From positions 11,825,713 through 11,889,712 of the forward strand of contig CM034395.1 of assembly GCA_019925095.2 (NCBI GenBank): 64,000 nt of DNA. Reading direction: 5' to 3'. The stretch comes from Dendrolimus kikuchii (Eukaryota; Arthropoda; Insecta; Lepidoptera; Lasiocampidae). Below are positions 21,292 to 31,965 of this stretch, one piece after another. How positions within the stretch are numbered: position 1 is the stretch's first letter; each line of letters begins with the position of its first letter. The translations under genes were made by a program, and so were the position numbers. Under the pieces are notes generated by a model. It searched no databases. It was not told the origin of the DNA and saw only the letters and a list, made by a program, of their open reading frames with translations.

Positions 21292-21435
21292 TTTAATATC
21301 TCAAGATGTTGTACAATGTCTTGGCGCCAAAATGAGAAAACACAATGAACAATCATTTAAAAATGACAGATTCCAAATTCAAATGTAATATTTTGTTTCT
21401 TTTTAATTGTAACAGTATTTATGGCTATAAGACTA

Positions 21436-21794
21436 AGTATACATAACTTATCTGTCAATATTTAATCACGAATAACGCATTAAATCCACCACTACCTTTG
21501 CGTGAAACGGTCATTAACACTAACATTATCCCATACGGAGTAACATGACGTAAAATAAAGTTGGGATTAGTTAGTATCATCACTGGTGCAAGTGGTCAAA
21601 TTATAATTTGCTAATAGTAAGACTACGAGAAAACACTTAAAATAGTCACAAATAATTATTTGTATTATATTAATATGTATGGGAAAAAGACTTTGGATGT
21701 TTGCTTGTCTCTTTTTGACGGCCTTTGAAATTAACCGATTATTTGTTTTTTTATACATCGACAGACAAATACACACATTTGTATATCCCCAAAT
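21436..21794. other. AT-rich stretch, no recognised feature
   Basis: Nothing supported was seen. Confidence 0.35.
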
Positions 21795-22005
21795 TTAGCG
21801 AGTTACGCTTGTGTTATGGGTAATATACAACGCACCACTCTGGGGCCGGTCCCAGACATCCAGATCATAATAAATAACAGAAAGATCGTTTATGACATTT
21901 ACCATGCTAGGAATCAAATTCGGGGTCTCAGCGTCTCGCAGTGACTTTGGTCGGCAAAGGCTTAGCTCGCTCACCCACAGACGCCGTTAAATAGAATGAA
22001 TATAA
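21795..22005 (-). mobile_element. tRNA-derived SINE, copy 1 (decayed)
   Basis: On the - strand it matches the SINE at 54453-54665: a GAGCGAGCTAAGCC-type A-box area, a degenerate B box (CCGAATTTGATTCCTAGCAT) and the shared downstream GGACCGGCCCCAGAGTGGT. A third copy is at 50550-50690. Confidence 0.6.
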
Positions 22006-22323
22006 GGTACTTTTGTCCCAGGAAATTGGTTAGTTTCTCCGAATATGAAACTGATGGGCCATGTGGAAAGCCCTAGTATATTATCTGTAAATAGGTAGAA
22101 ATTAAGTAAATCTTAACATGTACTTTAACACCAAGAACAACGTTCAAATTAACAGGAAATTGATGGACTCGTGCAACACCATACGAATGGCGCGTTAATC
22201 CGAAGGGGATACATTGGCCTCATTAAACCAAACCCTGGATTATCAACTTGGAATTGCCCGACTGAGCAATATGAATATTATGAGGTAAAAAGCAATGAAA
22301 ACTCCGTTTTAACCCCCTGCATT

Positions 22324-22521
22324 TCACTTCCCATAAAAACTTGGGATTCCGTGTAATATATTGGGGAAAAAAAGGTCTACACGGCCGATCATTAAAGGTA
22401 AATTGCTCTGCTTTATATCCGTTAAAATGTAAAGTGTTGGGAATGTTTGAATGGCACGCTCAAGTTGACGCAAGTCTTCCGCAACGGCGCCACTGCCGCT
22501 CCGCACCACGAGGGATAACAT
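22324..22521 (-). CDS. Uncharacterised small frame, first half coding-like
   Basis: The - strand ATG at 22521 sits in a good insect start context (CAACATG) and opens MLSLVVRSGSGAVAEDLRQL and ERAIQTFPTLY. This half is GC-rich compared with its surroundings; the second half looks random. It could be a lone 5' exon of a gene running left, or a fragment of an unrecognised element. I see no clear donor site and no known domain. Confidence 0.15.
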   Translation of the reverse strand: MLSLVVRSGSGAVAEDLRQLERAIQTFPTLYILTDIKQSNLPLMIGRVDLFFPNILHGIPSFYGK

Positions 22522-22626
22522 GTTGTTGCTGATTGAATTTTTCTGATTTTCGTTATTAATTAAGTGATTATTCTCTTATTACCATTTTTTGTTGCTTCAT
22601 ATTTTTCTTTCCTTTTATAAATAATT

Positions 22627-23075
22627 AGGATATGCCCGCGATTTCATCCACGCTAGACTTGAAATTCCCGCCGGATACCCGGAACACAAAGTATCGCAGC
22701 ATTTAAAAAGAATGTAAGCTATCGTTTTAATGGAAACAGTCAGAATAAGCTATTTTTATGCATCCGAACAACTACAAATCGCTCCCAGAAAAATTCCCGT
22801 GGGATTCCTGGGATACAAAATAACACATATTTTATTACATAAAAGTTGTTATCGATCAGTGAAAACAGACCGGATTTAATTTTTTTTTGGTCTGGTCATT
22901 TTAAATAATTCCCAGAAAAATCTTGCGGGGTTTCGAGGATAAAAAGTAGTACAAATTTTAAGTCTAAGAATATGTAGTCGACTAGCGAAAACCGCATCGA
23001 AATCGACCCAGTAGTTTTTGCGTAAATCACGAACAAACAGACAAATAGACAAGAATTCTAAAAAAATACATCGTG
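22627..23075 (-). repeat. Decayed dispersed repeat, possibly Helitron-like
   Basis: The order TGCCCGCGATTTCATCCACG, then ATTCCCGTGGGATTCCTGGG, then CGACCCAGTAGTTTTTGCGT and an ACAAACAGACAAAT run matches a widespread non-coding insect repeat (from memory). Read on the - strand, the left edge ends CTAA followed by T, which would suit a Helitron 3' end, but no stable hairpin remains. Confidence 0.4.
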
Positions 23076-23094
23076 TTCTCCATCGATTATATAC

Positions 23095-25976
23095 TTTTTT
23101 TATAGCCTGAAGCAGGCAAACAGGCAGACGGCCCATCTGATGAAAAGTGGTTACCGTCGCCTATGGAGGTTTGCAACACCAGCGGTGTCGCCAACGCGTT
23201 GCCGAACTCTAAGAAATTTTATAACGCCCTTCTTAAAGAACCCCATGTCATAGCGCAAAGGGAAAATCGCGGCGGGAAGTTCTGTCCAGATCATTGTCGT
23301 ACGCGGAATAAATGTTCTAGAGGACCGTTGCGTAGTTGAGCGTGGGAGCTCAAGGACATGAGGGTGAAAATCCCGTCGCTGGCGAGCGGTGCGGTTGTAA
23401 AAGTGAGGCGTTGGCACCAGATAAAACAGTTCCTCGGAACACTCCCCGTTGTACAGGTGGTAAAATACGCAGAGGGACGCAAAGTCTCTTCGAAGGCTAA
23501 GCGATTCTAAGCCGCCTGTTAGTATGGGATCGTCGAAGATACGAACGGCGCGACGCTGGATGGAGTCGAGGGGGTCAGTCTGGTAAGCTGGTGCTCCGGC
23601 CCATAGATGTGAGCAGTACTCCATATGCGGTCTGATTTGCGCTTTGTACAGTGCAAGTCGTTGCCGCGGAGAGAAGTACTGCTTGGACCGGTTTAGCACA
23701 TCAAGCTTTTTGGAGACAAGTTTAGCCTTGCCTTCCAGGTGAACTCGAAACTGCACGTCGTTCGTTATGTCGACGCCAAGGATCCCGATACTATTGAAGA
23801 TAGTAAGATGTGGTCCTTGGAACTGTGGCGCAGGGACAAATGGGGTCTTTTTGGCAGAAAATGCGCAGACCTGTGTCTTCGTGGGGTTAAACTGGACAAG
23901 ATTTTGTCGTCCCCATTCAGAAAACTCGCTCCAGGGTGTTCTCTACTTCAGACACAAGTCTAACCCGACTTTCTTCTACTAGCGACAGAGGAGCATTGGC
24001 GCGACTGGCGTATCTGGCGTCACCGGTACTGTCATCCGCATAGCAATGAATGTTCTCTATACACAACAGGTCATTGATATGCAGGATGAACAATGTCGGT
24101 GACAAGACGCAGCCTTGTGGCACACCAGCATTGATAGGCTTGGTGGATGAGCAGCAGCCGTCGACAGCGACTTTGGTGCTGCGACCACCAAGAAAGCTAG
24201 ATAGCCACTTGCAAAGCCCCTCGGGTATCCCGTATGATGGCAGCTTCGTGAGAAGTGCCCTATGCCAGACCCGATCAAAGGCCTTAGCGATATCAAGGCT
24301 AACTGCCGATGCTTCTCCCTTGCTCTCAATGGCTTCTGCCCAACGGTGTGTTATGTGTATGTGTGACTATGGCGGAAACCATATTGCCGATCGTTAAATA
24401 GCTGAGAATCTTCAAGGTAACCCAAAAGCTGCACGTTGATGATTCGCTCCATCACCTTTGAGAGCAAGGAAGTTATCGCTATAGGCCGGTAGTTGGATAG
24501 GTCTGCCCTATCACCTTTTTTAGGGATAGGATGAACAAGGGCAACTTTCCACGAAGACAGGACATAGCTGGTAGCAAAAAAGAGTGTGAAGAGACGGGTC
24601 AGGACTGGAGATAGCTCAGTGCACAGGTTCTGAGCACGACAGCAGGTATACCGTCCGGCCTGGACGACTTCTTGATGTCGAGGGAGCTAAGAGCTCTACG
24701 AACCGCTTTCTGTGTAAAGCGAACTTCTTTCATAGAGCTCTCACACCGCGGGATAGTAGGCGGGGTTGCTCCTCCGTCGTCAAGAGTCGAATTGGCCGCA
24801 AAGATATTGCTCAGGAGTTCGGCTTTATCTTTTGCGGTATGAGCCAGTTGGTCGTCTGCTGTGTGCAACGATGGAAAGGACGGCCGACAGAAATTATCCT
24901 CGACAGCTTTGGCGAGCGACCAGAATGCTCGCGTTCCAGAAGGAAAGCGAGTAAGCCGTTCGCCTATTCTGCCGATGTGTTCAAATTTTGCTCTCGCGAG
25001 CCGCTTTTTGAGGGACCAGGTGGCGGCATTGTATATCATTTTTAGATCGGGAGTTTGCGGATCCTGACATTGTTTAGCTGCCTTCCATTTCCGATAAGCT
25101 GCCTGCTTTTGCCTTACAGCCTCAGCGCACAGCTCATCGAACCATGGTTGGCTTGAGCCGCCGATTGGAATTACAGAGTTAGGAATGTAACACTCCATTC
25201 CCTGTAATACCACTTCGGCGACTGAGTCTGCACAAATGTCAGGATCATCCGTAAAGAAACAAAGCCACCCCCTAAGAGTAGGATGCATAAAACTCATGCA
25301 ATCCATCCCAATCCGCTGACCGATATCGCCACACCTTTCTTTTACCGCTGGGACAAGCCCTTTGGGGAGTAGAAAGGAGCACTTCGGAAGATACCAAACA
25401 GTGGTCAGATGATCCCAGAGGAGCTCTGACCGAGATTTGGCAGTTCTCCGGGTGTGTGGTCAGCAGACAGTCCAGTAAAGAGGGCTCATGGTGTACTCTG
25501 TCCGGTATGCGGGTAAATCCCGTGACCAACTGAGTGAGGCCGTAGGCGAGAGCAAAATCGCGGGCAGTAGTACCCGGCAGATCAGTCCTTGGAGAACCCA
25601 ACCATTCTGCATGGTGGGCGTTGAAATCTCCAAGGACGATTATTTCTGCGGAAGGGTACTGCCCGAAAACTCTGTCGGTCGCGTCTTGGACATGTCCAAA
25701 AAAGTGGGCTATCTCAGTCCTGTCGCATTCTCTGCCATGGGACCGGTATAGACACGAATATACTCGGGTGGAGCCACCGAAATCTACCCGCATCCATAAG
25801 GTCGACAGGTCCCTATTTTCCAGGCCATGGAGACGGCGACAACAAACATCCTCGCGGACATAGAGGCATACCCCGGCTTTTGGAAGGAATTTGTGTTCCA
25901 GATTGTAACCGGGGTAGTGTAGGTATAATATATCCACTGGGACGGATATCTCCGTTAAAAACAATAAGGCCAACTA
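23095..25976 (-). mobile_element. CR1/Jockey-group LINE, 5'-truncated and decayed
   Basis: It runs on the - strand from within the endonuclease domain (25973) through the reverse transcriptase to a short 3' end near 23095. Its last codons (GVANLHRRR) and about 60 bp of 3' sequence closely match the tail of the SINE-like family found seven times in this window. The 5' end abuts an R1-clade element running the opposite way. Confidence 0.8.
23151..25973 (-). pseudogene. LINE endonuclease/reverse transcriptase, frameshifted
   Basis: The frame from 25973 to 25272 carries the C-terminal endonuclease with VLGDFNAHHAEWLGSPRTD and LGSSDHCLV. A frameshift near 25290 leads to 25306-24599 with KKSSRPDGIPAVVLRTCA. 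A further shift near 24620 is consistent with a lost base after TGTGCA. The reverse transcriptase follows in broken frames with VPQGCVLSPTLF (here MPQGCV...) and the CYADDSTGDA catalytic motif near 24.03 kb. The C-terminal thumb region is open from 23756 to 23151. The protein cannot be made intact. Confidence 0.82.
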
Positions 25977-28781
25977 AGTCGTCTCCAGGTGGTGATGGAC
26001 GGCATTAAGATTGGCATGAATTCCCCTGATACCGGGGGACAGTGCACACGTGCGTGAGGATGCGGGGCGGATCCATAGTGGACATAACGTTCGCTAGCCC
26101 CGCAATAGCACGCCGTGTGCAGGACTGGAGAGTCCTGGAGGAGGAGACGCTGTCGGACCACCGGTACATCCGGTTCAGCGTCTCCCCCCGTAGTTCGGGC
26201 AACCAACTATAGGAGCGTCCCCCGGCGGATGAATACCCACGCTGGGCATTAAAACGTCTCGATCGGGAGGCTCTTCGGGAGGCCCTCATAGTCAACACCT
26301 GGGCGAAGGGACCCGACGGAGAGTCACCCGACGTAGACGAGGAGGCGGAGAATCTACGGTCGTTGATGACGTCAGTGTGCGACGCGGCGATGCCGAGGCA
26401 GGGTCCTCAAAGACCCAAAAATCTGGTGTACTGGTGGAATGCCGAGATCGCCCGCAAGCGAAAAGCTGAAAAGCTTGCGTCGTGGCGAGCCGCCGGTACG
26501 CCAGATACAGGAGGAGGCGTCGCCGCGCCGATGACGCAGTGACCGTAGAAGCCGGCCTGTACGAGGGATACAGGAGCGCCAAAAAGGAGTTACAGGTCGC
26601 CATCAGGGAAGCCAAATCGGTGGCGTGGGTGGAACTCTTGGGGACGCTGGACAACGATCCCTGGGGGCGCCCTTACCATCTGGTCCGGAATAAGCTCCGA
26701 TCATGGGCGCCTCCGCTGACCCAGAGTCTCCCCCCACCCCTGGTGGCCGACATCGTTGGCACTCTGTTCCCCTCGAGGGCCGAGCACCCGCCTCCCGCGA
26801 TGGCACCGCCATCGCCGGAGTCCAGCGTGGAGCAAGACCAAGTGCCCGCAGTGACCCGGGAAGAACTGGGGGCGGCGGTGTTGAGGCTGAAGGGCAAGAA
26901 CACGATCTGGCGGAGAACCAGTTCGGTTTCCGCCAGGGGCGCTCCACTGTGGACGCCATACGCCGTGTAAAGAGCCAGGCGGAGGAAGCGATCTCCCAGG
27001 GCGGGGTGCTGTTGGCGGTGTCTCTCGACATCGCCAACGCCTTCAACTCCCTGCCCTGGAGCTGCATCAAGGAGGCACTCCGCTACCACGGGGTGCCGAC
27101 CTACCTCCGCAGAGTCATCGGTGACTACCTCTCGGTGAGGGCCGTCGTATACCCGGGTCAGCTAGCCAGCTGGGGTCGGCGAGAAATGACGTGCGGTGTT
27201 CCGCAGGGGTCGGTGCTGGGCCCGCTCCTGTGGAACATCGCATACGATTGGACCATACGCGGTGCGGTCCTCCACGGTGTCAGCATCACGTGTTACGCCG
27301 ATGACACGTTGGTTGCGGCCCGTGGACGGACCCACCGGCAGGCGGGCCTACTGGCCACTGCTGGGGTTGCGCACGTAATCGATAGGATCCGGCGACTCGG
27401 TCTGGAGGTGGCCTTCCACAAGTCCGAGGCTGTGGTGTTCCACGGGCCTCGGAACAAGCCACCTCCGGGCTTGAGTATCACAGTGGGAGGCACCACCATC
27501 GGCGTCGGGACGACGATGAAATATCTCGGACTCGTCCTCGACAGCCGATGGGAGTTTTCGGCACACTTCAAGCGACTGGCCCCCAGGCTCATGGGGGCAG
27601 CCGGCGCCCTATCACGGCTCGTCCCCAATGTGGGGGGGCCCGGCGCGCCGTGCCGAAAACTCTATGAGGGGGTCGTACGATCCATGGCCCTATACGGGGC
27701 CCCGATATGGGCGGAGTCCCTGACGGCCAAGAACGCCGCGTTGCTGCGACGTCCGCAGCGCGTGCTGGCCGTCAGGGCTATAAGGGGGTATCGTACGATC
27801 TCCTTCGAGGCGGCCTCCCTCCTAGCCGGATCCCCACCATGGGACCTAGAGGCGCGCGTCCTTGCGGCCGTGTACGATTGGCGCAAGGACGCCCTCAGTC
27901 GGGACTTCCGTCCTGCGCCTCGGGAAATCGAGGCTAAAAGGGCGGAGTTCCGGCAGGATCTCATGGTGGGATGGCGGAACCGACTTGCGCACCCCAGCGC
28001 CGGTCATAGGACCATAGAGGCAGTAAGGCCCGTCCTGCCACAATGGATTGACCGGAGGCACGGCACCCTGACGTTCCGCCAGACGCAGGTACTGACCGGG
28101 CACGGCTGCTTCGGCCGGTACCTGTGTCGGATAGGGCGTGAGTCGTCGTCAGGGTGCCAGCACTGCAGTGCCAGCGTCGAGGACACGGCGTTGCACACTC
28201 TGCAGGAGTGTCCAGCCTGGGATGGGGAGCGCCGTGTCCTCGGCGCAAACATCGGACCAGACCTGTCGCTCCCGGCCGTGGTCCAGGCCATGGTCGGGGG
28301 CCAACCTGAATGGGACGCCGTCGCCTCCTTTTGCGAGGCAGTCATGTCCGCAAAGGAGGCGGCGGAGCGGGAGAGAGAGCGAGCAGCCGCGCTCCTCTCC
28401 CGCCGCAATAACCGGTCTCGGCGCCGGAGGAATACGGACCTCCGGCCGCCATGAACGCGCGGCGCGGGTGACGGTCAGGGGAGGCTATAAGGCCGTCACC
28501 CGCATCTAAGGCCGCCGAGTAGGGGGCGCGTCAGTGCCCGCGCGCGCCCCTCAATTATGAGTACGGAGAGGCCTGCCCCAGTGCTGGGGTGGGCCCACGC
28601 CAGCCGGGGTCGCGGAAGAAAAGCTCACGCATATCCCGTGACCCCGGCTCATGGCGTCAGGTGGCACCAAGGGGTTTTAGTGGGTATTCCGGCTCCTCTA
28701 GCCGGCGAGTCCCACACTCCCCCGCCGAAGTCTCCCCGGCGGGGGGTCCGCAAACGGATTTCCCCTTGTAAAAAAAAAAAT
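25977..28781 (+). mobile_element. R1-clade LINE, copy A: 5'-truncated, internally deleted
   Basis: GC-rich, + strand. It begins inside the endonuclease (ITFASPAIARRVQDWRV, SDHRYI), continues into the pre-RT linker, then jumps near 26898 to the middle of the reverse transcriptase and runs to the ORF2 stop at 28454. A GC-rich 3' untranslated region of about 310 bp ends in A10 at 28770-28780. The 3' region shares GGGGTTTTAGTGGGTAT and CGGATTTCCCC with copy B at 58.8 kb. It is not inserted in rDNA or telomeric TTAGG repeats. Confidence 0.82.
26045..28454 (+). pseudogene. R1-clade ORF2, deleted
   Basis: The frame before 26900 contains the region ending ELGAAVLRLKGKNT. The next in-phase residues of a normal R1 protein (APGPDG and finger motifs) are missing, and a different frame resumes with LAENQFGFRQGRSTVDAIRR. 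The palm motifs AVSLDIANAFNSLPW, CGVPQGSVLGPLLW and CYADDTLVAA follow, then thumb and the C-terminal zinc motif CQHC...H....C near 28.15-28.21 kb. A TAG near 26.21 kb also interrupts the endonuclease part. From about 26.9 kb to 28454 the frame is open. Confidence 0.82.
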
Positions 28782-28814
28782 TTCACCGTTCCTGCACAGT
28801 TGTCATATCGTCGT

Positions 28815-28870
28815 CAGCCATTTGCAGTCCACTGTTGGACGTAGGCCTCCCCAAGACGGCGCCACATAGC
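28815..28870 (-). repeat. RTE-like LINE 3' coding end, fragment
   Basis: On the - strand it reads WRRLGEAYVQQWTANG then stop, a recognisable C-terminal end of insect RTE-type proteins. Only this tail is left. Confidence 0.5.
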
Positions 28871-29316
28871 CTATTCCATTTGTTTTTATTTTAAATAGCT
28901 TCAGTGTACAGACATGGCATTTTTAGAATTTTATAATATTTTAGATGTCAAATCGTCACAAATAAAACTTAACAAGGTATGTTTTAAATCTATGCCTATA
29001 AATAAAAGTGTTTGTTAAATATATATATATATATATAGTAAATTAGTGTTTTAGGATTCTTGTCTGTCACTCTGTTTGAAAGTTTTTCCCGAATACGCTC
29101 TAAAATGACCCATCGGATTTTAATAAATTAATGAATGATGCACGTTCAAGGTTTAAATACGATCTGTGTTTTTAATTTTCGTGCATGATTAATTTTGATT
29201 TCTTGCAAGGTTTAGAATATATAAAAGTAACATGCGAATTACGCATGAACGAAGTGGCGGTCAATATTCATCTATTTCCGTTTACCAACTCATTCAAAGC
29301 TATATGAGAAAGTCCA
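28871..29316. other. AT-rich stretch with a short (TA)n run
   Basis: A (TA)n run lies near 29019-29037. Nothing else is supported. Confidence 0.4.
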
Positions 29317-29545
29317 TCTTTATATAGTATGAAACAAAGTCACTTTCTGCATCTGTCTATATATCCGGTAACTACTTCTAAACCATGCTATGGAATTTTA
29401 AGCTGTTTTGACCATTAGTTGTATACTTTTTTACTAAAGGTATACGTATAATGTACAAAAAACCTAATGTTTTATGTTTTTACGTAGTAAAATAGACCTA
29501 CTTCCTAGGATTTGACCCGCTGCATAGCCGCCGGGAAAACTCTAG
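29317..29545 (+). mobile_element. Small Helitron-like element, family 1, copy 1
   Basis: It starts TCTTTATATAGTATGAAAC, preceded by A, and ends CTAG at 29542-29545, followed by T, as expected for Helitrons inserting between A and T. A decayed GC-rich stem (CCGCTGCATAGCCGCCGGG) precedes the end. It shares its 5' block, including AACAAAGTC, with the copy at 31321-31677. No Rep/helicase coding is present, so it is non-autonomous. Confidence 0.6.
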
Positions 29546-30434
29546 TAGTGATATAAAATCATATACTCCAGTGACCAAGTGATCTCTGAAATAACAGCTC
29601 TCCATTTTCCCCATCCTGCAGTGCCAACCTACATATCGTAGGCTTAAAACTTATCTATATTAACTTCGAATATGTATTTACATCGATATTTAGAACAACC
29701 GACCTTACGCCGAGCGATAGCTTGCTCTATACTCGTACTCTCTCTTTAACAATTTGATCTTCTCCCTTTCGTTTTATGTGACCACGGCATCGGAGGCGGT
29801 GATTTGTAAAGGTTTTATACTCGCCAAAGCGTAGGTGACCGGTTAAGCCCTTTATTATGTATGCTTTTGTTGATATTATTTTACGCTTAAATCCCATTTA
29901 TCAGCCCACGTAAATCATAAAAACTCTTAGAACTATATATATGTAACAACATTATAATCCCTTTAATATTCATACATAATGTACGAATATTTGGTTAGAT
30001 AGGTAAAACTCACCCTGTACAAACGAAACCAATGAGCAGGGATATTATTTAAAATATAGGGTCAATGATCTGTGGAAAGTACCACCCTTGTTTCTATGAA
30101 ACACTCTAGTTCAATGGGGTTAGTGTGTGCACATGGTTACTTCTCTAAGTAGCTTAAATAAATTTTCACATAACAAAATAGACTAGAGCTTTCAAGCGGC
30201 GTTGTCTTTATAATATTAAGATCTATATCTTTACTGGTATTCCCGAAATATTTAGAAGAGAAATATCTATTATCGTATTTGAAGTTGAAGTAAAATTATT
30301 GCCTTCATGAAAATCGATTTATATATTGGCACGTGAAATGGGCTAAACCATCATAACATTTAATTCATCAAGATCATGATTACGATAGTACTCTTGAGAA
30401 TTATTGGAGTAGGAATAAATCTAGGGATTGTACG
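29546..30434. other. AT-rich stretch, no recognised feature
   Basis: Nothing supported was seen. Confidence 0.35.
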
Positions 30435-30625
30435 TGGTGGTTAAGTGGTTAAGGCAAAGTGTTTAATCGCAACCTCGCACCTGCACAGCGAGATAAATTG
30501 TGTTTGAAATCTGCCAATCCTCTTCGGATAACCGTGGCGTGTATATCGTCCGTTGCCTCAAAAGAACAAGGAGACTCGAGTCCAGCAGTGCGACGTTCAT
30601 AGGTTGATATAAAATGTTGACTGTA
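30435..30625 (+). repeat. Retroelement 3'-end type repeat, decayed
   Basis: It follows the order CACCTGCACAGCGAGATAA, CTGCCAATCC and GAGACTCGAGTCCAGCAGTG, the same family as 14262-14420. A further trace is at 30860-30980 (TTGCCAATTCGCC and CCAATGGGACATTTATTG). Confidence 0.45.
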
Positions 30626-31320
30626 AACATTTCTAAAATAAAACATAAACTTTTGTAGTTATCCCTTTACAAAACTGCTATTATGCAGTTAAACTAAAAT
30701 AAAACTAAATTATAAACTGAACTATCTTCAAAATTAAACTAGACTATAAAAAAACTTAAAAATTAAATACTATTCTAAACATATGTACAAATACAAAATG
30801 TAGTCCAAGTCGCTTTCTGTAATTAATTTAAATAAGTATTTTATAACTACCACTTTTTGTCATGAAAGACCAGGACCCCGGAACAACCAGGTTACCGATG
30901 TGTGAAACTTGCCAATTCGCCTAAAGTATGTTCTCTGTTCCCTTGAAACATGCAGTCTTGGTCACACCAATGGGACATTTATTGACTGACGTTTATATAC
31001 TAAGGGAAAAGTAAATTTATCTAAAATAAGGTGCAAAAATGATTGGTACATATCATAAGATATTCAGGAGTAAAAGCGAGCGGAAAGGCGCGAATTTTGC
31101 GGTGTGATAGCGAAATTCATCTTTTGGGAGTAGCTAACTCACGGCACTTGTCATTTTTAAGTCACATGAAATTTCATATTCACGCATGAAAAGAAAATGT
31201 TTTTGTACCATGGAAGAAGAATAAAGATTAATACTAAAGAATGAAAATCGCCAGGTGAAAAACTAACTCTTAAGATATTAGCTATACTGCTGGCGTCACC
31301 AGTCTGTTCTTATTTTTAAA
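30626..31320. other. AT-rich stretch, one weak repeat trace
   Basis: Apart from the 30860-30980 trace described with the preceding repeat, nothing is supported. Confidence 0.35.
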
Positions 31321-31677
31321 TCTATATACTCGTAGTATAAAACAAAGTCGTTTTACGGGTCTGTCTGTCTATATGTATATTTACTAACTCCTCCAAAACC
31401 ACGCAACGAATTGTTAAGCGGTTTATACTATCAGGAAGATCATTTTCATACATTTCATAATGATGTTTACATGTCTTGACAATTTAAGCCATATCTAAAG
31501 TTAGATATTACAGTAGAAAATGTTTTACATTAATCATCTAAGGACACAATGTATCTAGAATTTTATCAAAAAATTTATCTTGTAAGAAAAAACAAGGCAT
31601 ATAAACTTAATTAAGTTTTTCGGTAAGTAAAATAGAGATACTTCCTAGCGTTTGACACGCGGCGGGGAAAAGTCTAG
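31321..31677 (+). mobile_element. Small Helitron-like element, family 1, copy 2
   Basis: It starts TCTATATACTCGTAGTATAA preceded by A, and ends with an ACGCGGCGGGG block and CTAG at 31674-31677 followed by T. The internal sequence includes GTCTGTCTGTCTATATGTAT and an ACGCAACGAATTGTTAAGCG block typical of insect Helitron relatives. There is no coding capacity. Confidence 0.65.
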
Positions 31678-31965
31678 TATCTAATATCTCAATTAAAACT
31701 TTAAATCGATCTCTTATTATTTGAAACATTGAAACTTAAACCAATCATAAATTGGAAGTCCTAATTAGCTTCTTTTCAATTTCGTAAATTTAATGACTTT
31801 GAAAAAGAGCTAGTTAATTGTAGTAAATTGAAAGTCCTATTAATTTATGACTGATATAAGTTAAATAATATGTGTAAAATAATAAAAACTCGAAAAGCTT
31901 CAGAAGAAAATACAAATCAAGTTTCATTCATTTGTTCAAAAATGATCTGTGGCACCATCCAGTAA

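Larger units (their letters stand above)
15175..21435 (-). mobile_element. maT-like (DD37D) element, copy 2, split by a Jockey LINE
   Basis: The terminal repeats AGTCTTGCCATAAATATTG at 15176 and its inverse ending GACTA at 21435 enclose a maT element opened by a 5.2-kb retrotransposon. Relative to copy 1, about 200 bp of transposase sequence (copy 1 positions about 760-958) is missing at the insertion point. The right terminal repeat has a small internal insertion (GGCTATAAGAC instead of GGCCAGAC). Confidence 0.85.

Noticed and set aside
25977..28781. R1-clade elements as telomere- or rDNA-specific insertions
   Set aside because: No TTAGG repeats or rRNA sequence flank either R1-clade copy; copy B sits in a mariner.
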